DNA of 64,000 nucleotides from Phytophthora sp. 'mugwort' (lineage: Eukaryota > Oomycota > Peronosporomycetes > Peronosporales > Peronosporaceae), in contig JAUCEF010000016.1 in the NCBI GenBank assembly GCA_033558025.1, positions 806,001 to 870,000 of the forward strand, in the 5' to 3' direction. Shown here piece after piece: positions 11,105 to 21,122 of this stretch. The notes beneath the pieces were generated by a model. The model made no database searches. It saw only the letters and a program-made list of their open reading frames with translations, and was not told where the DNA came from. The position numbers and the translations under genes are program-made. Position 1 is the stretch's first letter. Every line of letters begins with the position of its first letter.

Positions 11105-12079
11105 CTAGCACTCCGTTGAGTCGGACTCGCTCTTGGTGGATGTGTAGGGGTTATAGGCGATGCTGAGACTGGCGTCAAAGTCGAAGGATGCGTTGTTTTC
11201 GCGTCGGCCAACGCTAATGTTAATCTCGTGTACATGTCGACCGTGAAACCTCAGACGGGTGACTCCGGAGACTGCAACTGCAGCGATCTCACCATCCTGT
11301 TGCACGTTCGCTGAGCTTACGCTGACGAACTTCCAGTAGCAGTGTCGATCGAAGACGCCAGCTCCCAAATCCGTCTCTCTCATTCGATACAGCGTCAGGT
11401 CCACATTTTGCAGTCCATCGACAATCGGTCGCCATTGCTCGAGCAGCGAAGCTTGAGGAGCTGCTGAGTCGCTCTGAAGCACTGTCGAGACGTCCTTGTC
11501 GCTTTCACGTCGTTGTCGTTTGGGTCGTCTCGTCGGTAAACTGGCGACTTGTTCGCTGTTCTGCTTCATCTCCGTAGTGACAGCCAAGACGCGTGTTGTC
11601 ACTTGGTCGTTTCCATCGTCAAGCCATCCAGTGTACATTTGGTCCACCAAGGCATAGTGCAGACTCCGCGCAGCGAGCTCACGGAAAAGCTCGTCGTAGT
11701 GGCTGCTACTGGAGATCTGGGCATTAACATTGTCACGCCCCACTCCAAGCTCGTGCGCAAGCTGCGTGAGATATTCGTGACGCTTTTGGCGGTTGCGAGC
11801 TAGAACCTCCAGCGCGTGCTGATTGAGTTTGCGCTTGAGTCGAGTCTTGCGGCAGGACACGCGGTTCCGAAGACGGCGCTGGATCACGGAGACGTCCAGC
11901 TGCGGGACTGCCTCATTCGTCCTAGTAGCGGGAGTATCGACCTCAACGGAGTGAGCCGCGTTCAACAGTGCCGTGAAGGTCGTGATCGGCGTTTGAAGAC
12001 TGTCGAGCTCTGCGATCTCATCGCCTGGAGACAGGCTGATGTGAAGGCGGTCAGCGGAGAGTGGAGATGCGTCTGTCAT
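11105..12079 (-). CDS. bZIP-type transcription factor
   Basis: 324 residues from ATG 12079 (MTDASPLSADRL). The open frame continues upstream but translates a GA microsatellite, so the internal ATG is preferred. A basic region lies near residues 66-90: RRLRNRVSCRKTRLKRK, which keeps the bZIP N-x7-R spacing (N..R) and has Cys where Ala/Ser is common. A heptad-like leucine series follows (LNQHALEVLARNRQ, YLTQLAHEL). The C-terminal half (about 200-310) is a non-repetitive folded region of unknown type, seen with bZIPs in oomycetes as far as I recall. Expected role: nuclear DNA-binding dimer; targets unknown. It converges on CEP104, with 201 bp between stop codons. Confidence 0.75.
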   Translation of the reverse strand: MTDASPLSADRLHISLSPGDEIAELDSLQTPITTFTALLNAAHSVEVDTPATRTNEAVPQLDVSVIQRRLRNRVSCRKTRLKRKLNQHALEVLARNRQKRHEYLTQLAHELGVGRDNVNAQISSSSHYDELFRELAARSLHYALVDQMYTGWLDDGNDQVTTRVLAVTTEMKQNSEQVASLPTRRPKRQRRESDKDVSTVLQSDSAAPQASLLEQWRPIVDGLQNVDLTLYRMRETDLGAGVFDRHCYWKFVSVSSANVQQDGEIAAVAVSGVTRLRFHGRHVHEINISVGRRENNASFDFDASLSIAYNPYTSTKSESDSTEC

Positions 12080-12207
12080 TGTTGGGGTGGCGTGCCGCCT
12101 TGACGACGCCGTCGTAACTCGGTCAATGGGCTTCTTGTCAATTGCGAATCTGCACCTTCGCCACCCGTTGTTGCTTTGCTCTGGTGGCACGCTACAGAAG
12201 AACAAGA

Positions 12208-12239
12208 GCGAGAGCGAGAGAGAGAGAGAGAGAGAGAGC
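12208..12239. repeat. GA dinucleotide microsatellite upstream of the bZIP gene
   Basis: A run of GA, slightly interrupted (GAGCGAGAGCGAGAG then pure GA), lies about 130-160 bp upstream of the preferred bZIP start, in its probable promoter or 5' UTR. Read as coding it gives only SLSLSL, which argues against the longer reading frame. Confidence 0.85.
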
Positions 12240-13623
12240 GTTTGCTTGCAAGAGAAGTTTTTCCCATCAAACAAGGACGGACTTTCTCGACCTGGAAGTG
12301 GTCACACGGCCACCACACGGCTGGGACATTGTCCATGCTGCCTGTCCGAGCCGCACATTCTCTGGTTGTGCCTCTGCCGGGATGACCTCCGTCTCGGGTT
12401 GCGATGGATCGAGACTGCTACCTCGTTGCAGGTTTTTGCTTGAAAGCCTCGAGACTTTCGCGACAAGTTGTGTCGAACAGCAATGGCGACGGTCTCATTC
12501 TCTCCTCAACAGTGACAACCCCACAGTCTTGCAAGCTTTTGTAATCCAAAGAGCCTACTTGGTCAAAAGTATCACACACATGGAGGAAAAGAGGATTTTG
12601 AGTGGTCGACGAGTCGATTCGCTCTGGTTAGACCACGATTCTTGACTCCTGCTATTTCAACGATAAGAAGCAAACAGGCTGTGATCTCGGTTGACCTCCA
12701 ATGGGCAGCGAAGCTCAACGCTTTGAAGCTTTGAGTCTGTTGAAGTGTACGGTCCAGTTTTATCCAGTGATTTCCAGATACGATCTTGACGACGGACATT
12801 GGGGCACTCGTGACGTTTTGTGAAATCGAAAATGATATTTCGAAGAGACCAAAATCAAGCACGGATCTTGCCACGGAGCTCCGGATCATCGCAGCCACAG
12901 TCGCTCAATGGTCAAGGCTTAGCGGGGGCTAACCTACGAACCCAAACACGGTATTCATTCTGGGAATTCGGCAGCACAGTCGCCAACGTGCCTGGCTCGC
13001 TCTCGAGGCTACGCGCTCAAGCTCACACTCTATCTGAGTCGTACATTTTAGTCCCATCTCATAACTCTTTTTAAAGGCTGCTGTATACGACAGAACGCTG
13101 TTGAAATCTTCGCTTTTTTTTTGCAGACGTGGTGACGAGTTTGACGATGGCGCTGGCGAGATTCGTTTTTTTCTAATAGAGCTAAGTAAGGCATACGGAA
13201 CATGTAATTCGTTGCTCTTCTAGAACTCGAGAAGCGGGTACCACAATTCGAAATGCTACAGTAGACGTGTGCATGACCGCCATATGGTGATTTTCCTTCC
13301 ATATATTTTTGTACAATGGGACTCTACCAAAAACAGCACAGTTTCATGACACAAACTGATTTGCCTGGCATTTGTGTCGTAAATGTGTCATCTCGAAGCT
13401 CCAAAATTCGGACAAAAATGGTGTGGACTAAATCTAAATAACTTACAACCAGTCGTTTCTAAGATTACTGTAGCGCTTCTCAGTGCTCAGAGACGATGCT
13501 GAACCTCAGGACTGCCTTGGTGGCGGTTGCTGGGCACCCTGATAGAGCTCGTAGGAGAAAAGTACTGCTCTTGCTGCGTTTGCGCTGTATACTTTCATTT
13601 GATCGTAACCTCTGATATCTGGT
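12240..13623. other. No gene seen between the bZIP gene and the first Harbinger relic
   Basis: Only short open frames with no recognisable domain are present on either strand. GC content falls towards 13.1-13.6 kb. The left end of the neighbouring transposon may lie here, but I could not find a convincing terminal inverted repeat. Confidence 0.5.
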
Positions 13624-14673
13624 ATGCTGATCGATCCGTCACGTAACGCATGGCACGTACTCTATCGTGTCCGTGACCGTGGTAGCGTTATATCTGTACT
13701 ATCAATCGATCCTGCATCGTTTGACTACCTTCTGATGCATTTCGAGCTGCACTACATAGTGAAAAGCGGGCCGGGGAAGCGTGGTCGCCCGCCCAAACTC
13801 ATACATAAGCGTGCTGTTCTAGGTTGTCTTTTGCATTCTTACACTGTTGCAGTTGAGCACAAGACTCTATGCGAGCTCTTTGGAATGCCTCCATCAACGC
13901 TAGGGCGTGTCCTCTGGGAGGCTGAGCTTGCGCTCCATGCGTGGCTAAAGTTGCTTCCTGATGCTAACATTTGTTTCCCCTCGAAGGAGACACAGCTTGA
14001 GTGGGCTGTGCAGACGCAGGTTAAAGAGCCGCTAGTAGGGGGCATTTGGGGATTTGTCGACGGAAAAAACTATCGAGTTCAGAGCCTACCCGTGCTGATT
14101 TACAAAAGGCACACTACAATGGTATGATTATCTCTACAACTCGCAGTGGTATATACTAACTGTTATTTTATACTGTGTCCAGGTTGGCTTCACTCTACAC
14201 TGGTGACGGGTACGCTCTGCTACGGCGGCGACGGCACCCTCGTGTGGGGACGCCACAACTGCCCAGGATCCTGGAATGACGGCGAGACAAGCCGCTTGCT
14301 CCAAGACAAGCTCGCCGATGCCTCGATCACAGAGCCTGGAACAGGCGTTGCTGCTGACTCTGCCTTCCCTCTGGCAATGGTAGGCAGCAGCAACGGCAAG
14401 ATCGTGACCCCGTCAAAGGACGGGGACTTAGAGGGGGCGTCTCCGGAGTGCTGTCCTGCACTTCTCACTCTCAACAATGCGATCGTCGCGCTTAGGCAAG
14501 TAGCGGAATGGGGAGTGGGCTTGGCGCCTAAATGCTACCACCAGCTCATGCTCCCACCGCCGTTTGACCCACATAAGCGCCAAATTCGTTTGGAAAACAT
14601 CTACCGTATCTATTACTATCGAGTTCGCCGCACTGGTATTGGGCAAATTCGATCGGTTTTCGGTAAACACTAA
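13624..14673 (+). pseudogene. PIF/Harbinger-type DDE transposase, frameshifted
   Basis: The DDE triad neighbourhoods are readable: GFVDGKNYRVQ (near 14050), AADSAFP (near 14350) and AEWGVG (near 14505), with PGSWNDG between. An intron of 61 nt (14122-14182, GTATGA..CTAAC..TCCAG) splits the expected YNGW motif; splicing restores it exactly. However, the frame needed for DLQKAHYNG before the intron is offset from the frame of GFVDGKN. A one-base loss near 14083-14086 must therefore have occurred. The upstream part contains a helix-turn-helix-like segment (AVLGCLLHSYTVAVEHKTLCELFGM). The convergent partner ORF at 14.7-15.8 kb is the usual second Harbinger gene. I infer an inactive copy. Confidence 0.82.
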
Positions 14674-14701
14674 ATTCTACTTTGGTGTTCCATCACTGCT
14701 T

Positions 14702-15790
14702 CTACATTTTTTCGACGAGCCTTGCCATCATGGCCATGAGCATCTCGTGGCGCTGTGACTCTCTATGTGCGAGCTCCTGTGCGCGACGCTCAGCTTCCGC
14801 ACGCTCGCCGCGGCGCTGCCCCTCACGGGCGTCCTTCTCCGCCCGATACTGCAGCTCTCTCTTATGTGTGCGCTCCTCGATCCACGCGAAAAGCCGCAGT
14901 AGGGTGGTATCAGGTTCGCTGAGCTGGTTAGGATACTGTCGATTTTGTCTCGTTTTTTTGCTGTCTATGACTGCACGCTGGTTGAAGTTGACGCGTTGCG
15001 CTTTAGCTGCTCGCTCAGCACCGCGAGCTCTGACGGGGTCTTTCCAGTGCGAGGTGATGCTTTCAGTATCGCAGCTACAATAAAATGTGAGAGAGGTTTG
15101 TTGTCAGTTTCATATTAATACAGTCTGTATTACAAAATGGTCAATGCAATTTGTGTACACTACATACAGTAGATCGTTTCTTTCCTGGCATCTAGAGAGT
15201 GTTGTCGGAGCACGCATCAATAGTGGCGTCTGCTACACTGACTGCCGCTGCAGCACAGCTTGATGAAGTGTCCACCTCACCGCTCAGCAGCTCGTTGTCG
15301 CCGCTGCTGATGCTTAGCTGCGCCTCGTCGTCTTCACTACAGGGTGCTGTCGAGGATGCAGCGTTGCAATTCTGCTCCTCTTCGTGGTAGAGATGCTATC
15401 GGCCAGCACGGTGGCGTCATCAGCATCGTCCTCAAGCAACGCGACAAAAGTAGACGCCTCAATCTCTCGGTACACGGCCTTGGCGCGCACCACCTCGGGC
15501 GGGCAGTTTGGGTCACCTAGCATACAATATATGTTAGCTCAATCATACAGTATGGTGTAGCGATGTAGTGTCAGTACAATACCAGTAGGTTTGCGAGTAT
15601 TCTTCAAGCCCATGAACTTACGACGCAGAGACTCTGCGTCACGCGCAGGCCAATCTGCAGGGCGATTGCTGTTGAAGGCCAACTGCACGTCGTCCCATTG
15701 CGCTGCACCGAGAGGCAGCATCTCTGGACAAGGTTGAGCAGTCCTAGAGCAGTAGAGCAAAGATCATGTGAAGCCCACTGATCTGTAGAG
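14702..15790 (-). pseudogene. Second Harbinger ORF: Myb/trihelix-like DNA-binding protein with C-terminal coiled coil, degraded
   Basis: On the minus strand an AAQWDDVQLAFN..RPADWPARDAESLRRKF segment resembles the Myb/SANT-like accessory protein of PIF/Harbinger elements. A 66-nt intron (15517-15582; GTATTG..GAGCTAAC..TAG) joins RKPT-G to DPNCPPEVVRAK in phase. An acidic stretch (LLEDDADD) follows. Near 15360-15400 the frame that continues the protein shifts (to NCNAAS..SEDDEAQ), so the gene is broken. The final part (about 15080 down to stop TAG at 14702-14704) is a long charged helix (FAWIEERTHKRELQYRAEKDA..) ending MARLVEKM. It is convergent with the transposase; in active elements both proteins are needed for transposition. 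Confidence 0.68.
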
Positions 15791-16259
15791 CAGCAACCCA
15801 AGCAGTATTACTACGATTGATTTGAGCGGATGTAAAACCTCTTCCACGGCCAGCGTTACGGCGAATGCTTGGCTTCCTGTACAGCACACAATGCTCGATC
15901 GAAAGTCCGCCTTCATTTAGAGTCGCCGCGGCAGCATGAACATACCTGTCTTGAGAAGTCTCTACTGAAATACGAATGTGAGCGTTTTGCTCACCGTGCG
16001 GCGTCAATCAACAGGCCGCTAGAACTACCCCAAACGGGTGGCTATCACGTGCATGTGCCGTTGAGTTGTGTCGCTGGCCAAAAACAGGCTGACGCTTTTT
16101 GCGAAGACGCTTTTTCGTCTCCGCGGATTTGTGTCGGATTTGTGCCATGAAGTGCGTTAGATTTGTGCCTCCCACATTTCTTGAGATGTGCGATTTTTGA
16201 CAGAGACCCAATGCAGACGAAGGCATATTCACCATTGTGGGCCCACGGCTTCAACTGAG
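15791..16259. other. Intergenic, probable outer part of the first Harbinger relic
   Basis: No coding signal recognised. Three short direct copies of a TTTGTG(C/T)C-like word occur at 16128-16172, possibly subterminal repeats of the element; this is a guess. Confidence 0.3.
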
Positions 16260-16263
16260 GTAA

Positions 16264-17850
16264 TGGGAACTTTTTAAGAACTTACTGGGGCCATTTTGGA
16301 ATTATCTACGTACATAACGAGACAATATGCCACGAGCCACGAACCACCCAAATCGCGCCACCGAGGCTCTCGACGAGGCCGATTTCCGTGCTTCAACGCG
16401 ACCTTTTCCAACATGATAAGCGGCGCAAGGCTAAGATCGCCCAGGTCGTTGTCCGTAGTGAAGGAAAAAAAAAACTGAAGAAGATGAAGATATTCTGTCT
16501 ATTTACCGGTTATGCTTGGAGCGGGAAGACCTGAGGGGGTTCTCAAGTTCACGAAATTCGCACCCGAGAAATTCAAACGCCTCTGGGAAAACGTAAGCAT
16601 TTGCGTAAGGGGGCAATGGAATGTGAGTCGACGCAAAAAGTGCCGTTATGCGACGCGGGATGTCTTCTTTATGATGCTAAGCTCGCTGAAACACCTCGGA
16701 AGATAGGATACCGTCAATCGAATGCTCAAATTCCCGCCGTCCACTTCCCAAAGATGATCCAGAATTTCATGAGCACAATCCCCCCGTTTCTATATGAACA
16801 TTTGCAAAGTCTGCGAACGACCGGTGGACTTTGGGAAAATTAGTGCGTTCAGGGAATGCGTTTAAGAACTTTCCGTACGCTCGTTATGCTACTGATGTGA
16901 CCTTTCAGCAAGCGAACAAACCCGGCGGCAACATGAACGAAATTATACGGTACTACAGTGGGAAACATCACCTATATGGCTACAAGGTGGAAGTGTCAGT
17001 GCTTTCAACCGGCCTCGTAATTAACTGCACGGACCACACCGGAGGAAGCAAGCGCGACGCCGAAATCTTCAGAGAAAACGCGGCTTTTCACTCCCACTCG
17101 CTGCGTAATTGCGCTGATGATGGTAATCTACGCGATGAAGGGCGCCTTGCTGTAGCGTTTCCTGATGACTGGGCAGTACTCGTGGACAAAGGATACCAAG
17201 GCTTAGGACGCGAGTTTCCTGCTATTCACCCGGTTAAAAGCAGGCTCTTGCAACCGATCTCACTGGAAGATTCCTGCTTCAACGACAAACTCGCGCATCA
17301 TCGTGTCCTGGTCGAGAACTTTTTCGGCTGACTGAAGTCCATCTGGGGTATCTGCTCTGACAGGTGGAAGTTTGATGAAGCATCGTACGACCTCTATTTT
17401 CGTGCGTGCGCCGCCCTCACTAACTTGAACATTCATTTAAGACCGCTTCCCCATGACGACGGTGAAAACTACAGTAAATACGACACTAGGCTCTGTGAAA
17501 TCGGCAGCAGCATCCTGGAAAAGAGACAACAAAGCGCAAGCGTTATCAATCGAATCGAGAGGCGTGACCTCGTACTGCGTGTCACCGCCGGACGATCGTT
17601 TTAAGCTCTCCCTCAGTGGGCTTGGAGGAGGGAAGCAGTGATGAGGAGACGCAATATCACTGACACTTGTGATCAGGTACTGTACCAGTGAATATGCGAC
17701 AGGATTCCAATAGATTTAATAGTACAGTACCACCAAGTTACTGTAGTATTCGTTTCATACAGTATTAAGATTGCATTTAATCTAATGGCGCACCGTCCTA
17801 CGAAGTTACTTAGTATTCGGGAAATTGCCCAGTAAGTTCTCATATTCCCA
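16264..17850 (+). mobile_element. 1,587-bp DNA transposon with imperfect TIRs and GTAA target duplication
   Basis: The ends are TGGGAA at 16264 and TTCCCA at 17850, flanked on both sides by GTAA (16260-16263 and 17851-17854). Reading inward, both ends share TGGGAA, then GAACTTACTGGG (left from 16278; right, on the minus strand, from about 17838), then ATTT and GAAT(T/A), giving an imperfect TIR of about 40 bp. Inside is a decayed DDE transposase. The element lies 3' of the phosphate transporter, with about 300 bp between. Confidence 0.75.
16512..17640 (+). pseudogene. DDE-superfamily transposase (Harbinger/ISL2EU-like), two frameshifts and a premature stop
   Basis: The N-terminal part (KFTKFAPEKFKRLWE.. 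and DVFFMMLSSLKHLG) is in one frame, a middle part (HFPKMIQNFMSTIPPFLYEH) in a second, and the catalytic part in a third. Two frameshifts therefore separate them. The catalytic region shows YATDVTFQ (first D near 16895), YYSGKHHLYGYKVEVSV, GSKRDAEIF, VLVDKGYQG (second D near 17191) and VLVENFFG (E near 17317). A TGA at 17329-17331 interrupts FFG*LKSIWGICSD, after which the frame goes on for about 90 codons. The order D-D-E and spacing fit the DDE endonuclease superfamily. Confidence 0.8.
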
Positions 17851-17854
17851 GTAA

Positions 17855-18156
17855 GTAATGTTGAGCCCTATTAATGAGATATTGCAGAAAGAAAAAATAG
17901 TCTAAAAAAAGAATATGTACCCGTGATTGACCGACTTTTAGTTATTTATACCGGTATAAATTAAGCCAAGCTTATTATTTCTTGTTGGTCTAGGTCGTTG
18001 CTCACATTTCTGCCTGCACTAAAGTGCAAATGAAAGACGCAATACAGGATTCCGCGCAGTGAAGCTAGATGATAAAGGGTATGCTTTGCCACACTTCTGT
18101 TCATAACATTAGATACGTAGATAGTTTTGCTACATTCTTGCTCGGATACACAGCAC
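17855..18156. other. AT-rich 3' flank of the phosphate transporter
   Basis: About 300 bp without coding signal between the right target duplication of the transposon and the stop codon of the minus-strand transporter. It should hold the transporter's 3' UTR and polyadenylation site. Confidence 0.5.
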
Positions 18157-19803
18157 TTACACTAACAAATTGGGGCTGGGCGTCGAGACCTTTTTGTAGA
18201 CGCCCGGCGTCGTGTTCATGTTGACGCTCCCGGCGTCGCTGATCTTAGCCAGCGAGTTGAACGACTCTCGCGTGAAGTCGTCCGCGCCGTTGAGACGTCG
18301 ATAGAAGTCAGCGTCCATCTCCTCGATGCCTTTAGTGTTGTCAAAGACGCAGAACCATGTGAGCGGGATCGAAACCGCAGAAATGACTGCGAACGTGTAA
18401 AAGGCACCGGAGTAACCGTAGCTGGGATTGTCGACCCAGATCGAGAAGCCAAAAGAGCCGATCGCAGCGCCGGCCTTGCCAGCAGCAGCGGAGATACCGT
18501 GGCACGTCGACCGGATCGGCGTCGGGAACATCTCCGTTGGTAGCACGAACGTCGACATATTGGGGCCAAAGTTGGAGAAGAAGAGCGTGAGGCCGTACAA
18601 GACGATGAACAGGATCGACTGCTCCTTAAGATCGTCCCAGAAAATGGCCATAATCAGACATAGGATCGCCATGAAAAAGAAACCTTGTAGCTGCATCTTC
18701 TTGCGACCCAGACGGTTAATGGTGTAGACTGCGACAAAGTAGCCGGGCAGTGCCATGAGCGACACAAAGGCCACCTCGGTCGTCACCTGCTGTAGTGATG
18801 GGTTGCTGAGCCCCACGACCTTCAAGATGCTGGCAGAGAAGAGGTTCTGCGAGTAATAGACGATGTCGAACAGGAACCACGTGCCAGCCGTGCCCAGCAG
18901 ACTCACACCGTAATGGCGGAGAATAAATCCGAGACGGGCCTGCTGCTGCGTCGTGGCTTGTGCCAGCTGACCGCGCTGCTGGGCGTTCTTGTAGGCAGCA
19001 GTCTCCTCAGCCGTGAAACGGAAGTAGCAGACCACAAGGGCGGGGATAACACCAATCGCAAACAGCATGCGCCACACCGCCTCCAGTCGCGAGCCGCTGT
19101 TCTCACCGGGCTTGCCATCAGCAAACGCCTGCACGAGCAGGTTGCCGAGGATAGCAGCCGTCACTTGGCCTACACCTTGCAGGGAAAAAGTCTTGGCCAC
19201 GGCTAAATTGCGGTCCGCCGAGTCCGTCGAGTCTTCGGCTGTTGTACTAGCAGCAAGCGGGTACTCACCACCGATACCGACACCAAGGATGAGACGAGCG
19301 GCTACGAGAAACCACAGTGTGGCCTGGCCGTCGCCTGCGTACGCCGCAGCGCAGAGGATACCGCCGAGGATAAGCAGACAGCAGGTGAAGATCATGTTGA
19401 CTCTGCGGCCAAAAACGTCGCCCAGGAAGCCAAAGCCGAGCTGGCCAATCACAGCGCCGATGATGGCGCCAGCCGAGACCCAGGACTTCATGGTGGACGA
19501 GTAGGTTTCCGTGCCGTACTGCTCCGTGAGCACGACGTTGACGACATTCATGACGAACAGATCGTACGCGTCATTGTAGAAGCCGAGGCCGCGCACGAGG
19601 AACTTGTTCATCTTGACTTGATCTGCTCGGTTTCGAAGCTGGAGGAGAAGGCTTGGTATTCTATATTGCGCCCAGAAGAGTAAATCGGAAAGTGATCCGG
19701 GCTGCTGAGACCGTCCAAGTATCCTTGCAGTAGTTGCGCGAGGATGAGCATTCGGAACCCTCGAGACACGCGCTTGATTGGCGGGCTTGACTCGTCTGGC
19801 CAT
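18157..19803 (-). CDS. PHO84-like inorganic phosphate:H+ symporter (MFS, PHS family)
   Basis: The core is a 12-helix MFS protein: FYNDAYDLFVMNVVN in TM1, FGFLGDVFGRR (MFS A-motif in loop 2-3), LGVGIGGEYPLAASTTAED (the phosphate-symporter signature in TM4 and following loop), a hydrophilic central loop near AEETAAYKNAQQRGQ, GRKKMQLQGFF, then PTEMFPTPIRSTCHG and the C-terminal DNTKGIEEMD. Expected role: uptake of phosphate with protons across the plasma membrane. ATG 19803 gives 548 residues (MARRVKPANQ..). ATG 19611 (MNKFLVRGLGFYND) gives 484 and is just upstream of the conserved region. The intervening 64 residues look unlike transporter sequence, so 19611, or an upstream exon joined by an intron, is possible. 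All catalytic-region motifs are intact, although the gene is isolated between transposon relics. Confidence 0.87.
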   Translation of the reverse strand: MARRVKPANQARVSRVPNAHPRATTARILGRSQQPGSLSDLLFWAQYRIPSLLLQLRNRADQVKMNKFLVRGLGFYNDAYDLFVMNVVNVVLTEQYGTETYSSTMKSWVSAGAIIGAVIGQLGFGFLGDVFGRRVNMIFTCCLLILGGILCAAAYAGDGQATLWFLVAARLILGVGIGGEYPLAASTTAEDSTDSADRNLAVAKTFSLQGVGQVTAAILGNLLVQAFADGKPGENSGSRLEAVWRMLFAIGVIPALVVCYFRFTAEETAAYKNAQQRGQLAQATTQQQARLGFILRHYGVSLLGTAGTWFLFDIVYYSQNLFSASILKVVGLSNPSLQQVTTEVAFVSLMALPGYFVAVYTINRLGRKKMQLQGFFFMAILCLIMAIFWDDLKEQSILFIVLYGLTLFFSNFGPNMSTFVLPTEMFPTPIRSTCHGISAAAGKAGAAIGSFGFSIWVDNPSYGYSGAFYTFAVISAVSIPLTWFCVFDNTKGIEEMDADFYRRLNGADDFTRESFNSLAKISDAGSVNMNTTPGVYKKVSTPSPNLLV

Positions 19804-20197
19804 ACTAACCACATCTTGATGTTTGTATGGTAGCTGTAGGTGTACCGTCCATAACAATTGACAATTGCGCTACAGATTCAGTCGCTATAGTGAATGAATC
19901 TACAGTGCAAGAGATCCCGTTTAGCAAATCGAATGGCGGCTGCGTGATGCAGTCTCTCATCTTGTCGGAGATCAGCGCGACGTCTTCCTTAACCTGCCAT
20001 CTACAGAGTTTGTCTGCAAGCCCGAGCTCGCTGGGAGCTTTTGATGTGAAGGGAGAGCTATTTGTCGTGGAAATCTGGCCATAAAAAAAAAAACGATGCT
20101 GCAATCCGTCTTGAAAAGCGGGCGGCGAAAGTCAACACTAGCGACGCAGACAGGCGTTTTGCGACACCCATCACGCATAGACGCTCGAAAAAGAAGT

Positions 20198-20239
20198 CTG
20201 TAGACGTGGGGGTCCAGTGTGGAACTTCCACGTCTACAG
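20198..20239. repeat. Perfect 12-bp inverted repeat with 18-nt loop
   Basis: CTGTAGACGTGG (20198-20209) is matched by CCACGTCTACAG (20228-20239). It lies about 400 bp upstream of the phosphate transporter start, on the opposite side from its 3' end. It could be a regulatory palindrome, a structured RNA stem, or a transposon end. Confidence 0.6.
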
Positions 20240-20589
20240 TACATTGTCGACGACAATTTGATCAGGCGCGTTTTACTCCGGAAGCTGCACTTGTGTATTG
20301 AGGCTTGGGAGGAGCCACTCCAATTAAATAAGCCCGCAGAAATGTAAATTTCGCTGGCATCGGAGAGTCATGTTGTGCTCACAGGACTGTCCAATAATGG
20401 GCACGCCACCAGCATCGCCCGCTGGGTAGTAGTGTGCTGCATCGAAGATACAGAATACGCTCAGCTCGGTTTGTATGCCGGGCTCCGAGAAGAATAATGT
20501 AATACATAACATTTACATGTATTTAACTTCTATCAGACATTATGCAATGTTACAATTGTTTTTTTTATTGTTTATTGTTTTTATACACC

Positions 20590-21005
20590 AAACGTGTAAT
20601 ACACTAATTGTGTCAATACAAGTAAATTTCCCACCACCCGATTCGTAAATGGTACCGGAAATATATATAACTGCAGTCATTATAGAAATTTTACATTTTC
20701 AACTTTTGGTTGTTTCTTACGCAAAACGTGTTATACACAGATTGTGTAAATACAAGTTTATTTCTCACCCGATTTGTGTGAATGGCTCCGAATAATTATA
20801 ACTGCAGTCATTATGATTTTTTACATTTCAGTTATTGATATTATTTTTTTCGAATACACAAATCCACAATTGTGCCAATACAAGGATATTTTCAACCAGG
20901 TTTTGAGAATTTACCATTTTTCAGTTATTGATTATTGTACCTTTCGAATACACAAATTGTGTCAGTACAAGTATATTTCCCACCACCACCCGATTCGTGA
21001 AATGC
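20590..21005. repeat. AT-rich degenerate tandem repeat, about 3.5 units of 85-130 bp
   Basis: The unit contains AATACACAxATTGTGTCAATACAAG, then CACCCGATTCGTxAAATG and AACTGCAGTCATTAT, then a TTTACATTTTC..TTGATT-like tail. Starts lie near 20597, 20720, 20850 and 20946; the third unit is internally shortened. It sits between the transporter promoter region and a hAT fragment. Confidence 0.65.
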
Positions 21006-21122
21006 CACGAATCATTCGATGTAAACAGCCCTAGCAGCGTCCGCTCTTATTCTCAAATCAACACCAAAGCTTTCGTTCTCGAATCCACTCTCGAGTTACC
21101 AGATTTCTGCCTCCTTGCCAAC

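Noticed and set aside
12142..12645. Open frames across the GA microsatellite
   Set aside because: They translate the dinucleotide repeat (RERERE) and show no domain.
17329..17331. In-frame TGA as possible selenocysteine or read-through
   Set aside because: The same pseudogene has two frameshifts upstream, so a disabling mutation is the simple explanation.
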